Assembly: GCA_022570795.1 (NCBI GenBank)
Contig: JAKUDP010000008.1
Location: forward strand, 1,426,001 to 1,490,000
From: Sphaerulina vaccinii
Lineage: Eukaryota > Ascomycota > Dothideomycetes > Mycosphaerellales > Mycosphaerellaceae
Direction: 5' to 3'
DNA: 64,000 nt
Shown one piece after another: positions 21,760 through 32,483 of the stretch. The notes beneath the pieces were generated by a model. That model made no database searches. It had not been told where the DNA came from and was given only the letters and a program-made list of their open reading frames with translations. Position 1 is the stretch's first letter. The number at the start of each line of letters is the position of its first letter. The translations under genes and the position numbers were made by a program.

Positions 21760-22506
21760 ATGCATTTCCTCAGTATAGCTGCGGCGTTGATCGCCAGCGC
21801 GACTGCACTGCCTACGCTTCTCCCAAGAGACGATTACACAGGCTCAGGAGCACTCAATTACTCCGAGCTATGTGTTCTGCACCACAACTACCACCGAGAC
21901 AACCACTCAGCTCCCGCAGTGGTCTGGGACGATGATCTCGCTGCGACTGCTAAGAAAATCGCCGACGAATGTTCCTTTGAGCACAAGATGTGAGTTGCTG
22001 TAAGTCTTATATGAGTATTTGTCCATGCTGATCGGGTTCGTAGGGACTTCGATGGTGGCAACTATGGCCAGAACCTAGCTGCTGGAGTCGTACCAGAGAA
22101 CATAACGGAAATCATCACTGGCATGTGGTATAACGCCGAGGTGATCCTCTATCCGTCCTTTGGCAGGAATCCAACAGATGACGAGATGACCGCTTCCTTC
22201 CACGAATGGGGCCACATGACGCAGATCGTCTGGAAGAACACGACAATCATCGGCTGCTGGACGACGGACTGCACAGACCAAGGAGGTGTTGCCAATACTG
22301 GAAGCAATGTTTTGCCGTACTTGACTGTGTGCAACTACAAGGGTCCTGGTATGTCATGTTTTCTGTCTTTGTTGAGAGTGCTTGGCTGACTTCTTCCAGG
22401 AAACTACGAAGGCGAATTCGCAGACCAAGTTGGTGAGCCCGTAGGGAACGACACGATCCAATGGGACTATGGGCTCAACAGTGCGACCGTCTCCAGCCTA
22501 GAGTAA
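21760..22506 (+). CDS. Secreted CAP-superfamily (PR-1-like/SCP) protein (213 aa, three exons)
   Basis: Join of 21760-21989, 22044-22348 and 22400-22506. Introns are gtgagt...cgtag (54 bp) and gtatgt...tccag (50 bp). A signal peptide (MHFLSIAAALIASATA) is followed by a possible Kex2 site (PRD) and a complete CAP domain: HHNYHRDNHSAP (CAP1-like start), W.DDDLAATA, the signature HEWGHMTQIVWKNTT, and the CAP2-type end VCNYKGPGNYEGEF. The metal-site histidines and glutamate are present. Fungal CAP proteins bind sterols or fatty acids and several are virulence factors. The stop follows VSSLE; a donor-like gtaagt overlaps it, but splicing there would give an immediate stop. Confidence 0.92.
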
Positions 22507-22806
22507 GTTCTCTTGTGCGCAACTCATCTAAACACAGATGATGAGACATGATATGGCCATGGGTCGTGTCCTGACGCTTCACAGCTCGGTGATGGAGTCG
22601 TATCTGAGCGGGACATCCGCATAGTCGAAGCTGGCCCTTCGCATTGAAGCTGGTTCTTCGCATTGCTGCTACTGTTGCAGCTGATGCATCCATAGAGGTC
22701 GGAAAAGCCTGACCAGTAACGATATATATGATACCCACAAAGATGTAGAAACCCATTGACGAAATCAATTGCTTCTGCCTTTGAGCCATTCGTCAAAGAC
22801 CACATC

Positions 22807-24119
22807 TTAGTCGTACTGATGCAGCCAACCTAACTCGTGGCCCTGGCCTGCTGGCTTGGCCTTGCCCTCTGCTACCAGTCTTTGACGATCAGCTTCGGGC
22901 ATTCTTTCAACATTCGTGACATTGTTGGTCCAATCGAAAACCGCATCAATCCTGTGCTGACGCGTCTTTTGCCAGAATGCGAGAGCGTCGAGAAGTTCTG
23001 CTTTGCCAGCTGCATCACTCCGCTTGCCAGCCGAGGTAAGTAGCAAAGTGAGAGAGTAGACGTCTTCCAGAGCTTGATTTACACCTTGTCCGCTGCTGGG
23101 AGGTAAGGCATGAGCACCATCACCGCAGAGGATTACGCGTCCACTGTCGGAGTACCATTGTGGTAGCTTCGGCATCTTCATAAAGGGCCAGATGTAGAGT
23201 GTTTGTCGGTTTGCAGTTACTGCGTCGATGATGCTGCGAGCTGTAGCGCCATGTTCTTCGTAGCCTCGACGATAGAACTCGACTAGTTTGTCTTTGTTGG
23301 CTTGTAAGTCGTCCAGATCTTTGCGTGACTGCTCTGGGTATTGTACTTGCATTCCGATCATGATGTCTGGCTCATCTCGTGGATCTTCAGCGATCCAGAA
23401 GATTGCGCCTGGTTTGCCTTGGATGGTCGCGTTTCGTTCGTAGTCTGGGTATGGCCAAGCGACTGAATTCCATGGTATATGTGATAGAACACCCACAAGT
23501 CCAGTGTACTCTGGTTCGATCCCTGGTGCTAGGTACTTTCGAACTGTGCTGTAGATGCCATCGGATCCAATCATCAATGAGGTTTCGACGACCTGCTCGT
23601 TGATGTTGAACTTCACGCCTGCGTCATTCTCAGACACGATGCCGCCGAACTTGGCATTGTAGTGTATCGTTACTCCTCGCTCTTCAAGCATAAGTCTCAT
23701 CTCGTCCAGCAGCAGCCCTCGCCAGATGCGGTGGTTCCAGTATCCGTTCTCTTCTGGACCACCAGTCGGGACTGTCTTGGTAGTCTCATCTTTGTCATTT
23801 TTGAAAATGCGAGCAGTGGGAATGTAGCAGTGATGCTTTATACGGTCGAAAACACCAAGTTGATCGAGAACACGCAGACCGTTTGGAGTGAGGACGACGC
23901 CCGATGGGATAAGTCCCGAGACTTGCGGCCGGCTTTCGTATATCGTGATGGGAACGTTCTTCGCGGAGAGTGCTAGACCCAGTGCACAGCCCTGCAATGG
24001 TAGTGAGCATCTATCGTCAGTAATGACAGCCATACTGCTGTGAGCCAGTGCGAGTAGCAGATTTCACTCACACCCAATCCTGCGCCAATGATTGCCACGT
24101 TGTCCAAGTATCCTGCCAT
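22807..24119 (-). CDS. FAD-dependent monooxygenase, salicylate-hydroxylase-like (410 aa, two exons)
   Basis: Complement of 24072-24119 and 22807-23991. The small first exon supplies the beta-strand and the start of the FAD fingerprint (VAIIGAGLG), which joins exon 2 (GCALGLALS) to make GxGxxG. The intron is 80 bp (gtgagt...ttgcag), phase 0. Also present are the DG motif (MIGSDGIYSTVRKYL) and the second FAD motif (LCGDGAHALPPSSGQG followed by QALEDV). This is a class A flavoprotein hydroxylase that uses NAD(P)H and O2 to hydroxylate aromatic or related substrates in the cytosol; the substrate is not determinable. Its promoter region faces the broken permease gene at 24806, suggesting a former divergent catabolic pair. 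Confidence 0.92.
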
Positions 24120-24805
24120 GTTGTGCTTGTCAGTATCGTGTGCGGTGCTCTACTGTCTCCCACCCTCAATCTGATGCTACGCTTCTTATAAATCTCCATA
24201 CCACCGACGCCGATCTCAAGCTGGATGATGCGGATGACACGGCTGTAGCATAATGCCCCACTCTGCTATGCTCATCAAGCATGACTGTTGAAGTGACTCG
24301 AGCATATTGATCATCAGAAGTGTGTGTAACTCCGTTCTCGTTGTTGAAGAACGAAGAGTGAACTTTGGGGAGATTAAGGAGTGTTGGGTCACACGGGCAA
24401 TGGTATAATAATAAACACGGACCTCATGGGTTGTGCTTGGCAGCAAGGAGCTCGGATGCTCCGGTAGTGTTTCCTCACGAATTGGACTTCACTCCACACC
24501 CTCCATCTCGTGCAACTTCGCTCCCTGTGCGAGCGGGAAACATGGCAGCTCTGAGTTTTCTGGAAGGTGGAAGTCTTGTCACCTGCGGCGCGTCTTTCTG
24601 CGTTGTGGACAGTCAACACTCCGGCATACCAGGTGCCTAGCAATGCAGTCTTCGAGCCCTACCTCTAGCCCTTAGCAGCATACGTTAGCGTACGCTCGCG
24701 AGCAGCTTCAGAGTTCGACCTACTTGTCCATAGCAGGTAGAGAAGATCTGCGCGAGAAGATGTAGCTGAAAGGTATAGTATGTGAGATGATGTGGCCTCT
24801 CTTTC
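24120..24805. other. Divergent intergenic region between monooxygenase and permease
   Basis: About 0.7 kb, expected to hold promoters for both directions. Only short competing frames. No repeat noticed. Confidence 0.4.
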
Positions 24806-26487
24806 TTGTCGTGGCCTAAGGACGATGCACTTGAGCATCTCATCACTGTCGCGTGGCATACCACAATCAAGATGTTCCGAGAGAAGACAGAACAGCAGGA
24901 CGTCAACCTTCAAGATGACTACAACGAATCGCCCGCCGATCTTCTGGAGATGGAACGCTTTGGCAGTCCGCACCGTATGCGGAGAAGCTTGAATGCAACG
25001 ACCGTAGCCTTCTTCATGATAATCGCCATGTCATCATGGGGCTATATCTTGAACGGCGCATCTCTGGGCTTACTAGCGGCAGGGACAGGTGGTACTGTAG
25101 CTGTATACATCGGAGCTGCGATTTTCTATTCGTCGATAGTAGTTTCGCTGGCCGAGCTAGCGAGCATGGTGCCTCTTTCTGGAGGTCCATATCATTGGAT
25201 CTCAATTCTGGCAAGTAGGCGGTATGTACCAGGACCTCGTATTCCAAGCAAATGTGAGCTGATAGGCAGTGCTTATAGCTGGCGGAAGCTGTTGAGCTAT
25301 GTGGCCGGGTGGCTCTTGACACTCTCCTGGGTGTTCGGTATCGCAGCAGGCTTGTTCATCTCCGCAACACTGATCCGATTGACTGCGACACTTGGAGATT
25401 CTGAAGACATCCCCCAGGCATGGCAGACCTATCTGATACTATTGGCGTTGCTCGTAGTCTGCACACTGCTCAATACTATAGGCGTCAGGTTCCTGCCCGT
25501 GCTGGAATGGTTAGCAGGCGTCATCTTCGTGTGCGGCTTCGTGTCCACTGTGGTGGTGTACGCTATCATGGCACCAAAGGCAAGTGCTTCTGAAGTGTTT
25601 GGCACTTTCGTGAACGGTGGCGGGTGGTCCAATCTAGGCTTTGCGATCTTGACATCTCAAGTGTTTGCATTGTATTGCCTCTTCGCGAGTGATGGTGCGG
25701 CACATATGGCAGAAGAAACCAGAGACGCGTCTCTGAACGTGCCGCGAGGCATGATGGCCTCGTACATCTTCAGTGCGATCACCGGCCTCGGCATGCTGAT
25801 CTTGTTCTGCTTCTGCTTCACCGAAGAGGCGATGGCCGCTACCGAGATCTATGGGTATGCATTCATAGGCGTGAACGTGGTGGCCACTGGATCTCCTGCT
25901 AGAGCCAAAGGAATGACCTCGATCGTGACGATGCTCACGCTGCTGAGCACCAACAACTTCTTGGCTGCAAGCTCTCGGCAGCTTATGGCATTCGCAAGAG
26001 ATGGAGGAGTGCCATTTGGCGCCTGGGTTGCTCAATGTCCCATCAGGTCTGAAGTACCCTATGAACGCGGTCTCAGTAGTGGCAGTATTCTCGGCTCTGC
26101 TTACTCTAATCACCTTGGGCAGCACAGTAGCTTTCCAGGCAATTGTGAGTCTTGTACTCATGGCCTTCATCGCCACCTACGAGTTGTCAATATGCGTCTT
26201 GATCTGGAGACGCCTATCTGGACTGCCATTGCCACCAGCGCGTTGGTCATTGGGCAAGTTCGGTGCCGATCAACATCTTTGCTGCACTGTATGGAGTCTT
26301 CGCTTTAGCGTTCATAGTCATCCCGGCGTCGCCTACATACGATGCAGCGACGTTCAACTGGGCTCCTGTGATCTTTCTCGGACTCATGGCGTTAGCACTG
26401 CTGTTCTATCAGCTTGGTGGGAAGCACGCGTTTGAAGGTCCAGTAGTGAAGTGGGGAGATGGTGATGAGATGGAAAGTGAGAGTTGA
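24806..26487 (+). pseudogene. Amino-acid/GABA permease (APC superfamily), broken by two frameshifts
   Basis: Reads as a fungal APC permease: N-terminal hydrophilic segment, then TVAFFMIIAMSSWGYILNGA, LAELASMVPLSGGPYHW, AEETRDASLNVPRGM and the C-terminal PPARWSLGKFG and INIFAALYG. A 57-bp intron (25222-25278, gtatgt...tatag) is in frame even if retained. The reading frame is lost at about 26031-26034 (after GVPFGAWVA) and again at about 26260-26265 (after SLGKFG). Each break equals a 2-base loss or 1-base gain and is too short for an intron. Family members import amino acids, GABA or choline. Either a recent pseudogene or two assembly indels. It lies head-to-head with the monooxygenase. Start could also be the ATG at 24872. 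Confidence 0.85.
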
Positions 26488-26654
26488 ACATGCGAAGTGG
26501 AAAGTGCGACCAAAAGCTTTGTTTGTCTCCACTCTCTCGCTCTTTTCGCACGAGCAGCACCACGCCAGTAGCGCAGTCGACGTCGCTTTTCATAGGGGTG
26601 GCATAGAGTCGAGCAGCGAATCGAGATTGCTTGCTGCAACTTCCAACCTTCCCA

Positions 26655-27305
26655 TCACTTAACGTACCCCAAACTCCTAAAAGCCCTCTGCCTAATCTCC
26701 TCAATAGTCCCATCCTTCCTCTCCGTATACTCCTGCATTGACTCTCCACCCTCCACAGCAGCTTGGGCACTCTCCCTCTTAACTTTCGCATACAACTCCC
26801 TATCCTCCTGATTCCCTCTCAACCAATCTCGAAAAATCTTATGTCTTTCAACTTCAGCACATTCAAGACCAAAAACATGTAGGTTCACCAAGAAATCTCC
26901 ATCCTCGCCTACGAAGAAACGATGGTTGTGCCATTTAGGTTCTCTCAAAAGAAAGCGGAAACCAGCTTTCTCTAGTTGAGGGACATAGCTCTCTTCGTCT
27001 GTGACAGACTTGACGACGAGGTCTATGTCTATGATATCTTTTGCTGGGAGGTTTGGGACACTTGTTGAGCCTACGTGGTGGATTTCCTGGACAATCTCTT
27101 GTAAAGCTGATTCAATGTGGGCTTTAGCTTCGAGATATCGTTGAGACCAGAGAGGATTTGGTTCTACGATGGAGATTGTATAGGGTTTCTTGCGGTTTGC
27201 GATTCTTTCTACGGATGCCTCGTCGATTGGTGGTGGGTTGAGGATGTCGTGTATTGTGACTGGCATGATGATGCTTGAGAGATCTGGTGATGTGGAGGGC
27301 AGCAC
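26655..27305 (-). CDS. GrpB/UPF0157 family nucleotidyltransferase-like protein (216 aa)
   Basis: Intronless. The family hallmark HHVGSTSVPNLPAKDIIDID is at about residues 76-95, followed by WHNHRFFVGE and a C-terminal helical region (FRDWLRGNQEDRELYAKVKR). GrpB proteins have a nucleotidyltransferase-like fold with G-S and D-x-D catalytic-type residues; their function in fungi is largely unknown. A second Met at 27266 (MPVTIHDI) is an equally good start and would give 203 aa. Convergent with the permease pseudogene. Confidence 0.88.
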   Translation of the reverse strand: MLPSTSPDLSSIIMPVTIHDILNPPPIDEASVERIANRKKPYTISIVEPNPLWSQRYLEAKAHIESALQEIVQEIHHVGSTSVPNLPAKDIIDIDLVVKSVTDEESYVPQLEKAGFRFLLREPKWHNHRFFVGEDGDFLVNLHVFGLECAEVERHKIFRDWLRGNQEDRELYAKVKRESAQAAVEGGESMQEYTERKDGTIEEIRQRAFRSLGYVK

Positions 27306-27805
27306 AGGAAGAGAGAGGGTTCTGCTGGCTTGCCCAGACGGAGTAGCGCAATCAGGTCTTCAGTCCCTCGCGATGTACAAGGCGTACTCTTGATCTCGTG
27401 GCGTGAGGCTTCTTGGCGGTGTCCAGATGTAGCAGTACGTGGTACAAGCTTCCTTGCAGTACGTGGTACAAGCTTCCTTGCTGTGCAGATAATCTTAGTC
27501 ATCGGATCTGCCCTTCCCTCCACGACCAATAGTCTGTGAGCAGGAGGGCATGGTACATTAGTGACTACTCACCTAGATCTGAAGTGAAGAAACTGTCACT
27601 CCTGTCTTGATGTTCAATTCCAAATCTGATTCATGATATGAGTACATTGAAAGCACTCCCAATGATGACCTTGACGCCTCGCTTCAAAGACGCTGCAAAG
27701 TCCTCCCCTGCGCAGTATGCGGCCAAAACGATGTCGATAGAATAACCGAAGGCGTTTTCCGCTCCCATAGCCTACGCGTTAATTCATAGCCTGCGGCATG
27801 CTGAT
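27306..27805. other. Intergenic stretch with a short tandem duplication
   Basis: 500 bp between the GrpB start and the TAF12 stop. It contains the 24-bp tandem duplication at 27433-27480. No gene seen. Confidence 0.4.
27433..27480 (+). repeat. Perfect 24-bp tandem duplication
   Basis: The unit cagtacgtggtacaagcttc plus cttg occurs at 27433-27456 and again, identical, at 27457-27480. It lies about 130-175 bp upstream of the GrpB start and so may alter promoter spacing. Identity implies a recent replication slip. Confidence 0.9.
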
Positions 27806-29678
27806 CTATGGATCTCTGCCACCCATCACCTTAGCCGCCTGCACAGCCTGCATCTTGTTCTGCCATGCCGCAGCAGGCTGGAACTTCTTAACTGTCCGCG
27901 CCTCATCGAGACTGTACCCAGGGATCCTGATCCCATACTTGCGCTCGAGCACGATCTGAATGTCTCTTATGTCAAGCGTTGTATTCGGGCGGAGTTTTGC
28001 AAGCTTGCAAGCCTCTCCAAGTACGTCGTCTGTGAAGTCGTCTGCGAGCTCAAGCATGACTTCCTCGACTTCGGGTGTGAGGACGTTCGATGATTCGCTA
28101 TCCGAAACAGCTGGTGCAGCGCCAGTGACCTGTCGCACCAACTCATCCAGTTTGCGCTTGCTAAGCACGCGATCGCCCTCACCTTCGAGAGTGAATGGCG
28201 GCGGGCGCTGTATGCCCGGCTGTTGCATCATGCCGGCGTTGCTGTAAGTTGGTCTGGCTGGCGGACCTGCAACAGGTGCTTGAGTCTGTGGACCGAGCTG
28301 CAAGGTCTTTGGAATCGGAAACTTGGTGTTGGCGCTGCTCTGCTGGGTGGTTTGAAGGTTCGGGTAGGTTGGCGTATTCTGCTGCGAGCCGCTACTTGGT
28401 TGATTGCTGAAAGGGAGACCATTGGGCATCTGCGGCGCTTGTGGTCCTTGTCCTTGTTGTTGCGGTTGAGTCTGATATGTCTGCCTGGCTGCCTCCATCG
28501 CTCCTTGATGACTCAACGGCACAGGGCGACCAGCATTTTGTGTCGCGCTGTTAGGCATTGCGTTCTGAGGACCACCCTGTTGCTGACCAGCTGCACCTTG
28601 GTTCGCCATGTTGGTATTAATCTGCGGCGGTCGCGGTGGCTGCACTTGCGGCTGCCCCATGTTATTGTTCTGCTGCTGGAAGTTCTGCTGTTGTGATGCT
28701 TGCGGTGCGCTTTGTGGAGTTGGCTGCTGAGTTACAGGTTGTGCTGCTGGAGTCGCTTGTTGTTGAAAGCCATTCTGCGGCTGCTGTGGCGGGGAAGGTG
28801 AGCCATTCACTGGCTTGGCGTCATTTTGTTGCTGCGATGCTGCAGAAGTTGCTGGCCCTTGCTGCGTACCCGGACGACCTTGCTGTTGACCGCCGTCTAC
28901 TCGCTCACCACGAGCTTTCAACATAGTCCAGTTGCTGTTCACTTGAGACACGGCCGCCTTTGCTTGCTCGAAACTTCTCTTGACGTGGTCTGGCACAGCC
29001 TGGCCTGATTGCTGAAAGCGGTTCATTTGGGTCTGTACAGCACGCGCCTGAGTTATTATCTGATCGCGCTGTCCCAGAATTTTGATGGCCTGCGCGCGCC
29101 ACGCCGGCTGCTGTTCTGGAGGAATGGCTAACACAACACTGTCAAGTTCCGCTTGCGTCTTGTCGAAGAGCTGGATTGGCCTCTGTGCTCCGGCTGCATT
29201 ACCGGCCTGTGCGCCTAGACCATGTTCAGTACTATACTCACCATTTCCGTTGTATGCGAATATGCTCACCCTGGCCGCTCTGCTGCTGCTGCTGCTGTCT
29301 CGCGCGAGCTGCTGCGATCTGCTGTGCGTTCATCTGATTTGCCTGCTGGCCGGGTTGTTGTGCATTCATCTGCTGAGGCTGACCGCCTTGTTGCGCTGGT
29401 CGACTCTGTCCCTGTTGTGCCATCTGACCTGGCTGTCCCGTGCTTGAGTTTGGTCGATTCCTGTTCGCCAACTGGCTCATGAGCCTTGCGCTTGCCGTAC
29501 GAATCTTCTCCAATGCGCTTTCCCGTTGCTCGCTTCCTTGTGGACTGCTGTTTACCACGTTCCACAAGTTCGTCAAGCCGTCCTTGTACTGTACTTTGGC
29601 GTTGGAGTCTAGGAACGGTAGACCGTCAATCTGTTCAGGTCTGACCATCGGCGCGCCAGTTGTCGGTGGTTGCGCCAT
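27806..29678 (-). CDS. TAF12: TFIID/SAGA subunit TAF12 (605 aa, two exons)
   Basis: Complement of 29270-29678 and 27806-29214, joined over a 55-bp intron (gtgagc...gtctag). The N-terminal 480 residues are low complexity, very rich in Gln, Pro and Asn, with no fold. The C-terminal part is a TAF12 histone fold: VLSKRKLDELVRQV, then EEVMLELADDFTDDVLGEAC, KLRPNTTLDIRDIQIVLE and KYGIRIPGY. TAF12 pairs with TAF4 in TFIID and with Ada1 in SAGA, giving a nuclear role in RNA polymerase II preinitiation and coactivation. Gln-rich N-termini are usual in filamentous fungi. It ends the conserved block before the variable tandem family. Confidence 0.93.
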
Positions 29679-30116
29679 GATGGTCGCGGCGACGAGATCG
29701 GGAAGTGGCGATCGTGATCGATGGAAGAAGCGCCCGCCTCGAAGTCAAGATGGGGAGGCAGCTAGCAGGAGCGTGAGGGCGTCGATTGGGGCCAGCAACG
29801 ATATTGGGAGAGGCTGACTGTGGCTCGGTATGGACAACTCAAGAGTTGGACAGTGAGAATTCAAGAAAGGTATGGTATAGTGAGAAGTCTAGTGACAAGG
29901 GGAGCTCATGTACACACCACGCGTAGCGTGCAACTGATTGCATGTGAAAGAGACCAGAAGCTAGCGTGATCTCGGAAGTGAGGTGCACATACGAGCCAAG
30001 ACTTTGATTTGGTGGAGGCTCCCTTGCTTCTTCTTCGTGACAAACATCGTCCATCTCCATTCGCACCATGTGGCCGTCATCTACTGGAAATTAAGGCCAG
30101 AACCCACGTGTCTCCA
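29679..30116. other. Promoter-side gap of TAF12, edge of the tandem family
   Basis: About 440 bp between the TAF12 start and the 3' end of array copy A. It holds the TAF12 promoter. No supportable frame. Confidence 0.4.
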
Positions 30117-30526
30117 TCATACAGCTGAAGAGTACGATGGAGGCTCACTCTGCGGCATCATCTCCAGCGCCTTCGACATAGCAATCTGCCCGCCTCCAGG
30201 ACGAAACTGCGAGTACCATTTCATCTCCTGCTCCTTATGCAAATGTCTTCCTAGCATCTGCAATAGCTCTTCAAGAGCACGCTGGACCGAGCTGGCTTCG
30301 ACTTGGGCTAGTAGTCGCACATCTTCTGCCGAGCCCACATTCTTTGTGGTCAACATGACGCGGAAGCGAGAACTACTGGGGCCCCAGTAGGCTATGATGA
30401 TGTCGAACTGGTTTACATCGAGCTCTGGCCATAGGTGCGCCGCGTTCGGTTCATTGTCGTCAGCATATTCACAGCCCGAGGGTTAGGATACCAACAGAAG
30501 ATCAGTGGTCGCAGCTCTGAGCTCAT
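30117..30526 (-). pseudogene. Tandem-family copy A (PPxY family), probably defective splicing
   Basis: The exon-1 equivalent starts ATG at 30526 (MSSELRPLIF), closely matching copy B. The exon-2 equivalent (about 30117-30465) encodes NAAHLWPELDVNQFDIIIAY, a middle helix (ALEELLQML), MKWYSQFRPGG, and ends in PPSYSSAV. Between them I find no AG that can serve as a 3' splice site: the region has a CTAAC branch but no AG before the coding segment. The copy therefore looks defective, unless an unseen start exists. It shares with copy B the WYS.FRPG segment and the I-A-x-S-K-A motif, so A and B form a minus-strand subgroup. Confidence 0.6.
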
Positions 30527-30729
30527 GGTGTCTGATGGCAGATTTGTATCGTGTTTGTCTGAGCTTGGATGCTAGGGAAGTGTTTGGAGAGATATATGGT
30601 GATGTTACACGACTATGATGAGGCTGTGCAGCTTTTGCAGATCTCATGCTGCAGTTGAGAGCTCGTATTGCTTAAACTACTGACCAAGACCTAGACTTGG
30701 CGAAGATCGGATCACTTCATCTCTGGCCG

Positions 30730-31178
30730 TCATGACGGGGCGTCTTGCGCTGTTGGGCCACCGCCTTGCATATCCTCACCACTTCCTTGAGTTGAGGAGT
30801 ATGGCGGAGGCTCATCCTGTGTCTCTGATGCTTTCGACTGCGCAATGTCATCAGTCCCAGGCCGAAACTTGGAGTACCAATGGAATGAGGGATTGTCTCC
30901 AGGCCCGAATTGCGGTTGTTTTGCAAGGAGACGCATCAGATCATCCAGAGGGGTTGCAGGTAGCCCCAAGTTGGCTTTTGCCAGGGCGCGAGCTTCTCTT
31001 CTCTTCCCTGTGGTCAAAATGACCCAGTTGTATACCATCACGATGTCGAACTCGGTCGGGTCGAGCTCTGGCCACAGGTGTGCTGCGGTAGCTGAGAGAG
31101 TGTCAACTTCATATCGCATGGCTAGAGGCAGGATCTGAATAGCTTACAAATGATAAGTTGTCGCCTTTCTGAGCTCAT
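30730..31178 (-). CDS. Tandem-family copy B (PPxY family, 130 aa)
   Basis: Complement of 31148-31178 (exon 1, MSSERRQLII) and 30730-31091. The 56-bp intron (gtaagc...ctcag) is in phase 1, as in the plus-strand copies. The core AAHLWPELDPTEFDIVMVY is followed by a long helix region (DDLMRLLAK), FHWYSKFRPG, I-A-Q-S-K-A and the tail EPPPYSSTQG. No signal peptide, membrane segment or known domain. The PPPY tail is a potential ligand for WW domains such as those of Rsp5/Nedd4 ubiquitin ligases (inference). It appears intact, and its neighbours are homologues in both orientations. Function unknown. Confidence 0.65.
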
Positions 31179-31428
31179 GATGATAGGTGGATGGCAGAGT
31201 ATTGGCGGCTTCAGGCGTTCTTTCTCAGTGTACCTGCGGCCATAACGAGTGAAGGCAATATTGTAACTTTCTTTGGGCACACGTGGCAACATGAGAGACT
31301 GGTAGACTCCTGCTACCCATGGTTTTTTTTGCTAATCGTAGCCAGTCTCATAGCGCAATCCTGCATCGACTTTTATCACTACGACAACACGCGCACTTCG
31401 CTGACAATACCCACTAAAGCCGACTTAG

Positions 31429-32046
31429 AATATCAGGATTGAGTACGATGGCCAAGAGGAACGACAGCAAGTCATGGGTACGTGCTTGTGACGCTAGTGC
31501 AACAGACCACAGCTAAGCTAAGCGCTCTACAGATACTGCTGGGTTTCTATTCCCAGAAGCGATCGGTCACTTCAGCATCATCATTGGGGTGAAGAACAGC
31601 GAGGCTTCATACCCAGATAGAGGCTACTACGCGACACTCTTGGTCAACAAACCAGGAAGAGAGCCGCGTGCACTTGCGATGGGCCGACCGAGGCCCGATC
31701 TCTGTAACGCTGTGGCTAGCTTACTCGTGGTGCTCGCTGCTGAGGTCAACGTCGGTAAGTGAAGCACATGTCCGCAAGTATTGCTTGCTGAGTTGCATCC
31801 ACTGGGCTTGCTGCCTGACCGAGCTCATGAAGTGACATCGTTGAGACAATGCGTGGCTGCCAGGGATATCTGCTAACTTGATACCTTGTAGTGGACGTAC
31901 AGTGGTTGAAGCCTCCTGTGGCTGTTGGCGGTGATCGCTTCGTTGTGCAGTCAGACCGACGCCGTCCTCCTCCATATCGTCCTTCAGAGGGTTCAGCAAC
32001 TCAGGAAAACGAGGAGAGCAGCGGCGACTCCTGGGAGAAAATCTAG
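31429..32046 (+). CDS. Tandem-family copy C (PPxY family), start codon uncertain
   Basis: Exons: up to 31477 (ERQQVMG end, phase 1), 31533-31754 and 31892-32046, with introns gtacgt...tacag (55 bp) and gtaagt...ttgtag (137 bp). The second intron is not present in the other copies. The protein core TAGFLFPEAIGHFSIIIGV, RGYYATLLVN, REPRALAMG and LLVVLAAEVNV aligns by eye with copies D-H. It then has VQWLKPP, GGDRFVVQSDRRRPPPYRPS and an acidic tail. The exon-1 frame is open from 31429, but no in-frame ATG precedes the splice site. Either there is an upstream exon or the start has been lost. Function unknown. Confidence 0.6.
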
Positions 32047-32483
32047 GCATGTACCAATGCTAAAGGCGGCACAAATTGGAAAGCAAAGTCTTGGTGTGAT
32101 CAGGAAGTGTACTAGGTAGAGCTGCTAATGGTGTCTCACTGAGCTCCCGTCCATTGGAGTGCGAAGCTCATAGACAGACATCTCTAAGAGCAGGCTCGCA
32201 CTTCAGAGATACTTGCTGACGCCCTTACTTTCAGTCATGTGCTGTAGCAGAATTCTAAATGGCACACGTTGCAGTTGAAAGAGTTCGACATTGCAATGCT
32301 TGTTGCTTGGTCTGCGGTGGCGAGCCTATGGGAGCACTCCGTAAGCAGCAACGCCCGCTGTTCGTGGTGGGACTTATCCTTTACGGAGAAGCAGAGAGCT
32401 ATCATATTCTTGCGATGCCTTCCAGCGACACTTCTCACACCTATTCCCTACGCACAGCAACACAGATCATACACTCAACAATC
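32047..32483. other. Gap between array copies C and D
   Basis: About 440 bp with two overlapping short frames and no family motif. It probably contains the copy D promoter. Confidence 0.4.

Noticed and set aside
25222..25278. Reading straight through the 57-bp segment in the permease gene
   Set aside because: It has a textbook donor, branch and acceptor and interrupts a conserved membrane region, so it is better read as an in-frame intron than as coding sequence.
31191..31442. 83-codon frame with one hydrophobic stretch between copies B and C
   Set aside because: It has no family motif and ends where copy C exon 1 opens; likely promoter DNA.
31448..31477. ATG at 31448 as start of array copy C
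   Set aside because: Starting here puts the spliced exon 2 out of frame and gives an early stop, while the family motif (RQQVM) lies in another frame.
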